A stretch of 64,000 nt of DNA from Owenia fusiformis (lineage: Eukaryota; Annelida; Polychaeta; Sabellida; Oweniidae). The translations under genes and the position numbers were made by a program. Below, piece after piece: positions 24,401 through 36,100 of the stretch (its first letter is position 1; every line of letters begins with the position of its first letter). Under the pieces are notes generated by a model, which was given only the letters and a program-made list of their open reading frames with translations, did no database searches and had not been told where the DNA came from. Location: the NCBI GenBank assembly GCA_903813345.2, contig CAIIXF020000003.1, forward strand, positions 25,375,248 through 25,439,247, in the 5' to 3' direction.

Positions 24401-27189
24401 CATATAATGATACATCATATACGAGACTTATTAGTACTAACACATTATATATGAGATACTCCACTGACACATCATATATGAGACTTATTAGTACTAACAC
24501 ATTATATATGAGATACTCCACTGACACATCATATAATGATACATCATATATGAGACTTATTAGTAGTAACACATTATATGTGAGATACTCCACTGACACA
24601 TCATATGATACCTACTTGTGAGTATCAACCACTCTGCAAGTTGGTTAGCAGTCTGTGCTACGGCTGTATAGTTGTCAGAGAGGAGCTCAACAACTTTCTC
24701 TGGGACACCACCATACTTGAAGTACCTACAACACATTCATGAACTATGTGGTGCTGACTTAAAACTCAGCACTAACTTAATAATCTATTTTGTTTGGCGG
24801 GTGTTAGGTTCAAGGTTGTTTCTTTTACTATGAGTGTGGAAACCATTTAAACAAATAATTTCAAAGTCAGTGTTCCTCAATAAACATATATTTGGTGTTT
24901 TTTAATTAATGAAATGGGTTGCATTATGCAATGTGAAACATTTGAGCCCTAATTTACTTACTATTTTCAATACAAAGTATAAACACTTGGTACTTTTGAA
25001 ATTCAAAGCACAAAAAGTTTATCAAGTCAGTATGTCAATTCCATATTTCAAATACAGACACTGTCCTACCGTGATAAATAGATTTTAAACCAGAATTTCC
25101 CACGAAGCAAACATTTAATCTGTAGGTGCCTTACCTCTGTAGTTGTGCAAATACATCAGGCTCCATGATAAAGTCAGGGGAGGAGAAACTGATGATACAT
25201 TCCTGCTGAATCATAGCATTATTTTCCTCCTCTTGTTCCCCATTCTGAAGCAGATATACCAAATAGTACATCAGTTTATTAAAGGAACATTGCGATTTGT
25301 AGAGGATAAAATGGATAAAATTTGAGAAATTATTGGCATACATATTAAGCCTATTTAAAACAGCATTTATATTATTCAAAAACGTTGATTATCAATGATT
25401 CCCAGCCCTCTGAAGTTTGAATAATTAAAATACCTGGGTGTTAATCCATAGTGTATTGGTGTTCTTTGGATGAAAACATAAGTGAATTGCATGAAAAAAC
25501 TCCCCCAATTCATTCGACAAATAACTCCCCCTCCTTTATGAGTCGAGTAAATGGTGATAATGTTCTTTTTATGAAGTGGGGAAGTCAAAACAGTACTAAT
25601 GGAATGCATAGTACCCATTCCAAGATCATTTAGAAGCATTTAAAATTGAATCCATGGCAAAATTGAAATAACTGAAACCTTTATGACTCTTCTTCTTTGC
25701 CTTCTACATATGGTATGTATATTTGTGTTGATTGTTAAATTACAAAATCGGTAAGGTAACGAATATGTCAAAGTCACTGGCGGATCTGGGGGGGGGGGGC
25801 CTGGGGGCCCGGGCCACCCCCCCCATTGGGTGGGCCCAGAAAAAAAAATTGGGACCTTGAAAAATTTTGGGCAAAAAAGGCCTTAAAGTCCCAAAAAGTG
25901 GGCCTTTTTGGTCATTACTTGGCCTTGTAAGGCCTTATTTTTTAATTTCAGGCCAAATTTTGAAGAAAATGGGCCTCAAGATTTCAAAATTTGGGCCCAC
26001 TTTTCGGTTTTAGGGGCCCAAATTTTTTTTCTCTGATCAGAAATTTGGGCCCCCCCCCCTTGTTGGTTCCTGGATCCGCCCCTGAAAGTAGTTTGATCTT
26101 GTCCCAAAAGCAATATTCTGTCATTTCCATGACCATGGGCTTTCAATTAGCTAGTTGAAACCCCATGCCGTGAACTAGAATTTCTTTAAGGTTCAGCTGG
26201 AAAGTAACATTTTGGTAAAAAATTGCTATACCTGCACATGTTATTTTCTGGTACAAAATTAAGTATGAAGGCATGTGTGTATTCCCTTGCTTTTTTCAGC
26301 AAAGTATCATTACACTGTCTACTTTTAGTAAACCTGGAAACAGGTCAATGGTAGCTCCTGTGTTGTCTGGAAACTTTGAAAGAAAATTTGGAAAAATAGA
26401 AAGTGTGAAATATCAGAATTTCCTGGAGTTCCCATTGAACTCCTACTAGATATTCTCAAAGGAGACAATGTAATGATACTTTCCTGAAAAAAGCGAGGCA
26501 ATTGACACATGTCTTCATACTTTATTTTGTACCAGAAAATAACATGTGCTGGTATAGCAATTTTTTACCAAAATGTTACTTTTCCGCTGTACCTTAAGTA
26601 TAAGATATCCTGTGATTCTGAGTGATATTATTTTCATCCACGAGTTGATATCAATATCTGGACGAGTGAGACAGTGAATAAGTACAGATATTGATATCAA
26701 TGAGTGGATTAAAATGATATCACGAAAATTCAAAGGATGTTCTATTTATCCCATAGTTTACCAATAAAACTAAACCCATAAACCAAGCATGTCAAAATAA
26801 CATTCATTTAATCATCCCGTGACATCATGAAGCCACCAAGTAACAACACACGACACATTGGAGGGGGTTTTGAAATCCGTGGAAAAAGTGATATCTTTAT
26901 CTTCGGATTCTCTGTATCCCAAAGATAGATCTATCACTTTTTCCATGAATTTGAAAAATATCATAAATGCGATATCATACAGATTTGACTTCAAATATGG
27001 CATAAGACCTAATATGCAATGTACAGCTAAGACTATCATTGAAGTTAATAACGTGTATTTTTAAATTGACAGAAACTCATAATTTTCAAACATTGGCTTG
27101 ATTATTATTTTTACAAAGTAGTCTAGCTAACAACTTACCCATCCTTCATCATCTGACATATTTTCTTGGTCATAATCATAATCCGCCAT
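15442..27189 (-). CDS. NELFCD: negative elongation factor complex subunit C/D
   Basis: Fifteen minus-strand exons, 566 residues: 27,139-27,189; 25,135-25,244; 24,616-24,725; 23,505-23,614; 22,985-23,092; 22,614-22,766; 21,755-21,885; 21,356-21,476; 21,069-21,135; 20,625-20,737; 19,004-19,140; 18,532-18,646; 18,113-18,208; 17,367-17,507; 15,442-15,579. The protein matches vertebrate NELF-C/D (TH1) over its whole length, with an acidic N-terminus, then [76 protein letters not shown] and [21 protein letters not shown] is a helical-repeat subunit joining NELF-A to NELF-B/E in the nuclear complex that pauses RNA polymerase II. The model ends SEFLSM then TAG, about nine residues short of the vertebrate end. 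A good donor ('gtatgt') overlaps that stop, so one more tiny exon is possible. Introns hold several foldback elements and minisatellites. Confidence 0.96.
15608..16760. mobile_element. foldback element in NELFCD intron 14
   Basis: The left arm (15,608-15,880) reappears inverted at 16,490-16,760: 'taccctctgtatcaaa' at the left end, 'tttgatacagagggta' at the right. Arms are about 270 bases and roughly 93 percent alike by eye. The interior has no transposase. In an unspliced transcript it would fold into a long hairpin. Confidence 0.8.
17185..17346. repeat. 13-base minisatellite abutting NELFCD exon 14 donor
   Basis: About 12.5 copies of 'gcagctatctaat' with one or two single-base variants. On the minus strand the array begins about 20 bases after the exon 14 donor (17,366). 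Confidence 0.95.
19195..19300. repeat. 19-base minisatellite in NELFCD intron 10
   Basis: About five copies of 'tacaatacatttcattatg'. The array lies about 55 bases upstream (minus strand) of the exon 11 acceptor. Confidence 0.85.
19457..19996. mobile_element. terminal-inverted-repeat element in NELFCD intron 10
   Basis: Ends are inverted copies: 'tacacaggcaaattacatcg' on the left and 'cgatgtaatttgcatgtgta' on the right, continuing outward through 'gtaattttt'. The interior is built from degenerate units such as 'cctcgtaca' and 'cttgtaattaca'. No coding frame; non-autonomous. Confidence 0.75.
20201..20311. repeat. 19-base minisatellite in NELFCD intron 10
   Basis: About six copies of 'agtacacagtacacatagg'. 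The open frames it creates on both strands are artefacts of the repeat. Confidence 0.9.
21849..22370. repeat. six tandem copies of the NELFCD exon 7 acceptor
   Basis: Six 87-base units start at 21,849, 21,936, 22,023, 22,110, 22,197 and 22,284. On the minus strand each holds about 50 bases of intron end, an intact 'ttcag' acceptor and the first 37 bases of exon 7. Only the unit at 21,849 runs on into the rest of the exon. The other five lie upstream in intron 6 and are decoy acceptors. Units 2-5 share changes (cgcc for cacc), so they were copied from one another after the first event. Confidence 0.92.
23905..24612. repeat. 57/72-base minisatellite abutting NELFCD exon 3 donor
   Basis: Ten or so units of 57 or 72 bases, all built around 'atgagatactccactgacac' and differing by an inserted 'aatgatacatcatat' block. 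The array occupies the start of intron 3 (minus strand), within about ten bases of the exon 3 donor at 24,615. Both unit lengths are multiples of three, so long open frames appear on both strands; they are not genes. Confidence 0.93.
25779..26083. mobile_element. G/C-run foldback element in NELFCD intron 1
   Basis: It begins 'tggcggatctggggg' and ends 'ggatccgcccct', with long G and C runs inside each end and repeated 'gggcccaaattttt' variants in the middle. No coding frame. The GGATC ends recall those of 12,222-12,548. Confidence 0.6.
26186..26600. mobile_element. foldback element in NELFCD intron 1
   Basis: The left arm from 'aaggttcagctgg' through 'gttattttctggtac' returns inverted at 26,510-26,600, ending 'gctgtaccttaag'. 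Arms are about 90 bases. The interior shows no gene. Confidence 0.7.
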
Positions 27190-28799
27190 CTTGCTGTATT
27201 CCTAACAGTATACAAATCTGCGATGTTATGATATTATCGGCCAAAACATGAGAAAATAAATCAAATTCAAAAAATTTTGAATTTTATGGGCGCTGACATT
27301 TTGTTTAGGGAGCATGGAGACTTTTATTTTCTTCAATGAATTTAGTCCTTATCTTAGGATTATTGACCTAATATAATAGTTTTATTTGGAACTAATGATA
27401 GAGTTGATATTGCATATGGCCAGAAACCTAAGATATATGTGTAACTTTACAGCAAAACTAGTGAAATAAAGTTGCATTAAAATTACTATGTGGTGTGTCA
27501 TATTTTGTGACGTCATATGCAGGTGCTTGTTCTAGCACAAAAATCATAAAGATGTCAAACACGCCGTTCTAACTGGATATTTACAGCAGATCTAAGGATA
27601 CACTTTCGTCTGAATCTTCTCTGTAGTGCCATGGAGACAGGTATTTCACTATTTTTGATCTAAGTCAAATGTAAGCTGCAAAATATTTGAATTAAGTTTG
27701 ACCTACTTTTGACTGCAGAGCTGCAAACAAGACCCGAGAAAGATCAATGTGAATTGAGCTTCATTTTCTCAAATTCTAGTCTAATTATCAAAAAACCTAT
27801 ATCCCCATTTTCAGGACTCTGCTCTATTTTATCTTAATACTAATTCTAATCTTTCTTGACTCTTATCTATTATTTGACTTCCATACCTTTCTCGATGAGC
27901 AGCTCACCCATAATTTATCTGTGTCGACTTAATTGTGGACAAGTAAGCCAATGTTTTTATATCATGTTTCTTTTTTGATAATTTGGATATTTAAAAAAAA
28001 ATTTACATTGAGACCTAATGTTGAAAAAATCGAAAATAACAAATATCCAAATGTGAATAATGACATTAGGTCACGTTCACTCAGACAAGCAGACACAACA
28101 TCATTGGTCATTTGGGCGCATTAAAATCTTATTTTGCATTGAAATCACTCAGGTTTTTTTTTATAGATAAATCGATATTGTGGCATATTTACTGAACCTA
28201 AAATAAGAAGATAGGGCAATGTTTACTTCCTGCGAAAGCTATTTGGATTTTGATATAATAGCTTTCCCACGGAGCATTTGGACAGCTCAATGATCGTGAC
28301 CTTTGAAATCGAATTAAGTCGATCCGCGGCTTACTTTTGGTCTCTAACTGTGTCTTACATCAGTATCATCAATCCGTGTAAGTATTGGAGCGCTGGAGTA
28401 CTTCTTTTTCGATCAAGACTTGTAATTGTTAGTCGAGTGAATCGTTTTACTGCCAAATTCCAATATGGCGGTTTCTGCTCGGACATTTTCGTAAATCTCC
28501 GGAGGTTGTCCGAACCTAATTAATTCTCAAAATTCATTTCGTTCGTTGCGTATCTCGCACCTAGCAAACCGCCATATTGGAAATAGGTCTGTAAAACTTT
28601 AACTCGATGAACAATTTACAAGTCTTGATCGAAAAAGAAGTACTCTAGCGCTCCAATACTTACACGGATTGATGATACTGATGTAAGACACAGTTAGAGA
28701 CCAAAAGTAAGCCGCGGATCGACTTAATTCAATTTCAAAGGTCACTATTGATCAGCTGTTCACTTCTCCGTTTGAGAGCCATAAGTTTCAAAATCTAAC
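27190..28799. promoter_or_regulatory. divergent promoter region, NELFCD / PARP
   Basis: The start codons of NELFCD (27,189, minus) and of the PARP gene (28,800, plus) face away from each other across 1.6 kb. Both promoters and 5' untranslated regions should lie here. The only structured part is the large inverted repeat at 28,235-28,820. Non-coding 5' exons cannot be excluded. Confidence 0.6.
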
Positions 28800-28820
28800 A
28801 TGGCTCTCGAAGTGAGTAAG
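28235..28820. repeat. inverted repeat spanning PARP exon 1 and promoter
   Basis: The right arm (28,565-28,820) runs from 'aaaccgccatattgg' through the PARP start codon. The left arm (28,235-28,473) is its inverted copy, ending with 'ccaatatggcggttt' at the centre. About 90 bases separate them. The match is near-perfect over 28,296-28,430 and weaker outward, but still covers exon 1: read on the minus strand, the left arm has ATAGCTTTCG (28,233-28,242) where the PARP gene has ATGGCTCTCG. The arms share an ATGGCGG core, which resembles a YY1 site. Confidence 0.85.
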
Positions 28821-30132
28821 GCAATGTCAAATGAACTACTTTTCAAAATTGCAAAAAAATCTTAATGGACACACTTACTTTAAAAAGAGCCAAAAGAATC
28901 TGAATTAAAATTTGCCATTTTCTGGACTGATTATGGGATTCTCCTAAATATTCCAAATTATGTCAAATTATAATTTCTAATTACTGTATATTAATTAGAG
29001 AGCCACAAACTTTTATTCAATTATCATTAAACTTTTCATATCTGAGGAGTGAAGGCCTTTGCATAAAAAAATCATTAAGTTAGAAAATATAGATTCATTT
29101 ATTTGTTTTCATTTTCTAGAAAAGAATTCTGTGCCAGCTGGTGGTGTCAAGGTTGTAGAAAATGACAAGCCAAACAGTCCCGAGCAACCGCCTACAAAAG
29201 CCAGAGAAACAAGAAGCACTAAAAGCCCTAGTAAGCAAAGTAGCAAAAGTCCTAGTCTTCAGCGTAAAAGTCCTAGCCCAGCACCGAAAAAACCCACGCC
29301 AAAAAAAGAATCCATCACCAAAGAAGAGCCACCAGTCCCTGTATTGACTAAAGAAGTTCCAGATCAAAAACCAAATAATGTTGAAAAAATGGACGTTATC
29401 CCACCTGACGAAAATAATGGTGACATGTCGAATGATCATTCTGAGATGCCAGATATAAAGGAGACAGCCATTGAGCCTCCACAAAAGGCAAAGAGAGGTC
29501 GCAGGGGCAAAAGAAAAAGAACACTTTCAAAACCAAAACTACAGCCCATGACCCTTGGTGACCCATTAGTCGGCCAGGAGGCAGGAGAGGCCCCCATTCT
29601 AAAACCCAAGAAAGAAAGAAAACCAAGGGTAACTATATCTACAATATAGTTGATTAGTGTTAAGATTTCGCTCGTTTAAGCTAAAATTTATTGGTCATGT
29701 TCAGCAAAATTTTATGAAGGCAAATCATATCAAATGTAACTATGGACAATCTTAATTTAGAGTTGAACTTCAAGCATCTTATGATTCACTCAATAGGAAC
29801 AAGCAAACTTTTAAAGTAGAGGTATCACAGGACAGATATGTTTGAAATGGTTCATAGTATGAAAGAGTTCAGGAAGATAGCAATTTCGATTCTTGTATTA
29901 ACAAGCATGCAGTCAAGAAATTTTTCTCTTCAGCAAAAGAGATCTGCTCCTGCTGATGTTGAACCAAGAGTGACCCCTAAGCGTCAGAGGAGACAGTTCG
30001 AACCATTTCAAGCCATCCCTGCTCCAGAGATAAAGAGAGTACGCTCGTACCATGAATCATCTGACACAGAGGAGGAAGAAAAGGTCATGGTCGCTAAAAG
30101 AGGGACTTTCCTAGCTGTCAGGAATGAAGAAG
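28800..30132 (+). CDS. PARP exons 1-3: basic, low-complexity N-terminal tail
   Basis: Exons 28,800-28,815, 29,120-29,628 and 29,934-30,132, residues 1-242. The segment starts [14 protein letters not shown] and is rich in Lys, Pro and Ser, with many SP and SPKK-like steps ([16 protein letters not shown]). Such steps resemble histone H1 tails and often bind AT-rich DNA. A strong bipartite nuclear signal is [12 protein letters not shown] in exon 2. Exon 3 has a second basic cluster (PKRQRRQF) and an acidic patch (DTEEEEK). It is probably disordered. There are no catalytic features. Exon 1 codes for only five full residues, and it has an inverted copy at 28,233-28,242. Confidence 0.85.
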
Positions 30133-33100
30133 GTAAGAGACATCTCATTTCAGAAATAACATCTCCAAGAAGGAGTTGATCTGCTTTATACTATCCTATA
30201 AATACTCTCTGGTTGTTTCATTTGATTACAGCTCTAAAGCTGAATTTAATAACTATCTCCACTATTTTGGATGGATTTACAGCTATGATGCTGCCAATAA
30301 GCTTCAATTGCTTTTAGGAAAGTCTGAAATTGAAACTGATTGAGCTACTTAATACTTAGTAGGGCAACATTGAAAATGTCATTATTTTGAATAATGAGAG
30401 CAAAAAAATATTTTACTCAGAAAATTCTCAATGAGTCTATCCCTTCTACTCCTTTTGAAGGCAGAAATCTAAAGTTATTTTAATTTTCTGACAATATATT
30501 CTATTCTAATTGGAACATGCAAAAAATAAAGACAATGTCAAGGTCTTCCTATTGTTGAGAAATGTTTGATTATATTCATATTTATGTGCATCATGTAGAA
30601 ATACTCAACAGATGTCTCATTTGTCTCTCATGTATTATATTTTAGGCACATTTTACCTGTGTCAGACTCAACAGGATGTGTACATCAACAAGAAACCTTT
30701 CCGTATTCAGTGGTTGGATAATACAGAGACAGGGGACTCAAACATATACAAGAAAGAGTCATTTGATACAACGCAGTTGCATTGTGTTATTACAAAGGTA
30801 CATAACGGGACTCCTAATATTAGAATCTCTAGGGCAGCACATCCAAGCTCAGCTCTAAATCATTCCATATTAGCTTCCAAAAATTCAATGTACCCTTGAA
30901 AATTGAAATGAAATGTACACTAATGGAGCCTCGAAGAAAGACTCGAATTTGACTCGAAAAACTTTAAACCTGAGTATCATGTTCTAAATAGGTGGTTGTC
31001 GAGAAAATTGGCAAGGAGGAATACAGACTCCCAAAAGCTGAGGTGAACAGGACCACAGATCTACTCAACAAGGCTAAGAGTGGAGTGAAATTGACCAAGC
31101 TAACTGGGGGCTCTGTACAACAAAAAGGTACCATTCCTGCTACATTTTGTTCGTTATGCAGTAGATTGAATATGGTTGTACATATAATTATATACACATA
31201 ATATGTACATATTTTCAATCCATCTCATTTTCGTTATTTATCTTACTTTTTTTCTACACATAAAGAGCCCATGGAATTTGGCTTTATTCCTTATATGGAC
31301 TCTTTTAAAATGGTCTTAGGAAGGTATTTTGAATAAATGAATAAAACTGATTATAATTGTTTATAATATTTACCCAGATGGACTTGAAGACTCCCCCTCC
31401 CCCAAGAAAGTGAAAGATAGTCATAGCAACAATGTTGGCAACACCAGGCCTAAGAGGAAGGTACAGAGAGGCACACTAGTGGTCAGGAAAGATAAGAAAT
31501 CTGATAAACAAAAAGGAAAAGGTGATTGAACCATTTATATAATATAATATGAAATGTTAAATAATATATCTTATAATATAATATAAAATGTTAAATAATA
31601 TATCTTATAATATAATATAAAATGTTAAATAATATATTTCAGGAATTTATAGAGTTGGATGGTTTTGCTTTTTTCCCTAGTTTACATCATTTTGTCATTA
31701 GGATAGCAAGAAAACTATTCATCTGGTTAACTTTTAATTTTTTAATTAGATTTACATTTTTATGAAAACTGTAGGTGCAAAAATGGTCACTGTCATTGAA
31801 AACCCTTTTTCAGATAAGAAGGGCCCAACTAAAGCTGTAAAGAAAAGTGTGCCAAAGAAGATGGCGCTAGTGAGACAGAACAGTAGTAAGGTGGCGATTG
31901 CCAAAACAAAACTAAAGAGGGCACTGACAGTCACTAGGACGGGGTCGGGAAGTGGGGAAGGACTGAAAGCAGGTCAGTTGAAAATTCTGTATGATTAATT
32001 TGAAACATAGAATAAAATGTTATGTTATGCTGGAATGAGAAAGTCACTTCACTTGGTGGGAAACAAAATCACAACTTCTTGATTACATGTTCATTGTTGA
32101 GTGCTCTAATAATAATCATAGTACCATAATTTTGAAGATCTATTATATTAACATATCCTAGAGTAATGACCTCTCATTTTGAACTTTGGTATCAGGTTAA
32201 GCTTATTTCTACCATGATTTTTAACCCACTTGATAAAATATTCTGATGTGAATTTTAAAAAAATGTTGCAGCCTACATTTATCTCCAATTCTTAATGACA
32301 AACTGTTTCAGCATTACAAAAAGCAAGGAAGATCAAACAACAGGCACAGAAGGCTAAAGGTCCCCTGGATCCAAACAGAATGCTAAAACCAAACAACAAC
32401 ATTAAAGTACTGGACAAAGATCTCTTGTATGAAACTAGGTATGTTCTTTGGAAATTATGCTTTTGTGCCTCTCAGATTTTTGAATTAGAGTGACATGCAG
32501 AAAGAGAAACCTTTGGAAAAATATTGATGTCAATTACACAGCGATATGTATATGTAATGAAAATGAAAACACTTATGTGTCATTTTGCCATTGAGCTAAC
32601 TTAGCCGTTTACATAGCAATACTAGTATACAGTATTTTGTTTTAATTTGTTAAAAACTGTATGAATTGCTCTATTTGAGATTGCTTTAAATACATCTTGT
32701 TTAAAATAAAATTGTTATGTTTATTTTCTGTTGCAGACAACCCCTTCCATTTATCTCCAGTAGCGCCCAGTCTCGACTCTGTATAAGAGCGGCCATCTTG
32801 AATGACAAGAAGATGTTACAGGAAATGATTGACAATAGGAAGCAAGTTTACTCTGTAAGTTAAATGAATAATAGTAATTCTAGTTGAACATCAAGATAGA
32901 CTAGCAAATCTATAGTTCAATGTTTTACTTCAGATCATACTTTCAATTGATGATATTACATACATTTTGTGTACATTTATAAACAAAAACTTTGGCAAAG
33001 TGAATGTTCGGTTTTTACAGTCCCTTTGCAAAGAATATACATCCATGTTACCAGTTTCTTTAAAAAAATGCCCCACTTCATATCTAGTCCTGAATACACT

Positions 33101-36100
33101 TTGTAAATAAAAAACAAAAATGTTTTTTAATTTGAAAACAAATTATTTCATTGTTGCAGGCTTTCCTTGGTCAGAGTGATGAACAACTCCCTGTCAATAA
33201 AACAGCAGCACATATAGCTGTTGAACGGGAGAACCACGCTATGTTGAGAATTCTGGGTAAAGAACGTTTGAAAAGTGAGCCTCGTGTTGGTAGACCGAGT
33301 TGCCTCTTAGACCATAGAGGAACTGGGAGGTAGGTGTTTATAGATGAAATACCATGGCAACCATTTAGATGCTCATCACATCTCTGTCTTGGAATTTCAA
33401 ATTGCATTGATTAATAATGATCTGAAATTACCAATTGAGATCAACAATCAAATGAATTTGCTATTTCAACACTTTTTGGAATCTTTTTATTTCAAAATTT
33501 GCAATACATAGGATGCAAGTGCCAATTACATGGCACATGTCATTTTATTCATAGTTTAGATATTTTTATGTTATTAGGCCTCTGTGATCACAAAAATTGT
33601 TGTCCAGGTTTACCTTGATATATCAAAGTCATATTTCAAAATGTGAAATGTAGTTAAAAGAACAGGTTTGTATTTAACATACAAAATATACGTATTCATG
33701 CTTTCTGTTTTATAGGTACAATAGGGCATCTTTGGGAATTAGACATGTTCGTAGACTCAACATGAGTAGAGGGAGCAAGGAGGGCAACAATGCGCTCATA
33801 AGAGTAAGTTTCGAGTTTAGTTATTTACTTTATAGTTTGCGTCTAGTGATTTCACTTACCACACATTTTTACTCCAACCAAGATAAAACTTGAGATAGTC
33901 TGGAAGAAAATGATAAAGACAAACCTTATTTCCCAGATGATTAATTAAATTGGAGCCAGTAACAGCATTATGAAAGCATTGTTTGAATTTGAAAAAGTGG
34001 ACAAAAGAGTTAATTTTTACCAGTATAAAACTAATTGCTAACAATTCACTGTCTCAAAGCACATTGACTATAGGTTCCTTATTTCTATGATAGGTCAAAT
34101 TTTTACTTCAAAGTTTTTTTAATTCGGAGAATATTGTAGTACATGGACATTGTACATGCAGAACATTTACTATTTATATTTTTCATTTTTATTATGTCCC
34201 CACCACATAGTGTGGGGCCATATTGTCGGCCTAGGCGCGTCCGACTGTCTGTCCGTCCGTCCGTCCGTCTGTCCGTCCGTCCGTACGTCCGTCCGTCCGT
34301 ACGTCCGGGAGTTTTCTCCAAAACCGCTACAGATATCACCTTCAAATTTTCAGGGATAACTTATGAGTGCCTATAGATGTGGATGAAAAAAATTTAACTC
34401 GGAACCTACTTCCTGTCGGCCATTTTGAAGTCAAATGCTAAAATCCTTGTCTGCAAACTTCAAGAAAAACTACTTCACAGTTGCTTTTAAAACTTTAACA
34501 TCTTGTTCAGCTCACTTCATTCTAGATCTGATTAGGTTTTGGACCTGCTAGCTCAGTCATGTCAGCCATTTTGAATGTCTTAAGAAAAGTTAGCGCGCGA
34601 TAATACTTTGTATCATATTGAATGGTGTTTTTGAGTTTTCATACTTTAACTATTTAGTAGCTTTATAAATAATTTCAGATGTACTTTGTTGTAAAAGCCT
34701 ACTTTATTGTTAACAGTAGTTATATGTGATCATTTTGTAAAAATAAATCAGCAAAAACTCATAAGGACTTTTTTATTGTCGGCCATTTTGGATTTTTCGG
34801 TCCTAAAATCTTGTCTGTGAAGTCTTCTCTGCGCGTTTCAGGTGAACCGTTTGGTGGATCAATTTCAAATTTTCAGGGATGATTCTTAGTATAAAAATCT
34901 AGATCTCAATAGTTTTTTGGCATTCTGGGTAACTGTCAAGGCAGCCATTTTGGATTTTCCGTCCTAAAATCTTGTCTGTAGAGTCTTGTCTACTCGTTTT
35001 CAGGTGAACTGTTTGGTAGATCAATTTCAAATTTTCAGGAATGATTCTTAGTATGAAAATCTAGAACTGATTAGTTTTTTTGCATTCTGGGTATATGTCA
35101 AGGCAGCCATTTTGGATTTTCCGTCTTAAAATCTTGCCTGTAAAGTCTTGTCTACGCGTTTTTAGGTGAACGGTTTGATAGATCAATTTCAAATTTTCAG
35201 GGATGATTCTTTGTATCAAAATCTACATCTGATTAGTTTTTTTGCATTCTGCGTAAATGTTAAGGCAGCCATTTTGGATTTCTGTCCTAAAATCTTGTCT
35301 GTAAAGTCTTGTCTTCCCGTTTCCAGGTGAACCGTTTGGTAGATCAATTTCATATTTTCAGGGATGATTCCTAGTATAAAAATCTACAAACAGATTAGTT
35401 TTTTGACATTCTGGGTAAATGTCAAGGCAGCCATTTTGGATTTTCCATCCTGAAATCTTGTCTATTTTTGGCATTCTGGGTAAATTTTAAGGTTGCCACT
35501 TTGGATTTTCCGTCCTCAAATTGTGTTGGTAAAGTCTTGTCTACTCATTTTCTGGATAACCATTTGACGGGATCACCACTTGGTGGGGACATTTTTACAC
35601 ATTTGTGTTCTTGTTTTATATATTTAATGATTTATGGTTATTTTTTGTAGAATGATAGTGATGAAGAAAAACCAGAACTACATCTGTGGGCCCTACAAAA
35701 GGGTGTTTCCATGGATACCATCAATGTGTTGACAGCTACTGAGCTTATTGATGTAAGTTGTCTAGTAGAATAAATTTTGTTTTTGGTTATTTTATATTAA
35801 ATGATTAGAGAATTGTAGAATATCCAGACTTTCATGATTATTTTTAAGCATTATGAATTGCATTAGGGACAGACTATTTTTTGTAATGCAACAACAATGT
35901 TATGTTTTATTTTCCAGAAAGATAATCTGTTCTCTAATATCTATTTCGCTGTGAGACACGGGCACAGGATACTGGCAGGAAAACTCATAGAGCTGGGAGA
36001 GAAGACACAAGGCTTGGGGATGAATCACCTTCATAAGGAGGTAAAATGTCTTTTCTTATGGCCTCGTACATTGAATGAAATCCAGCCAATACTTAGTAAC

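Noticed and set aside
23920-24621. 233-codon open frame on the plus strand, 144 codons on the minus strand
   Set aside because: Both come from a minisatellite with units of 57 and 72 bases, multiples of three, so frames stay open by arithmetic. The array lies in a NELFCD intron.
34103-34376. Open frames rich in Arg/Ser/Val (RPSVRPSVR type)
   Set aside because: Translation of a 'gtcc' tetranucleotide tract at the end of a transposable element.
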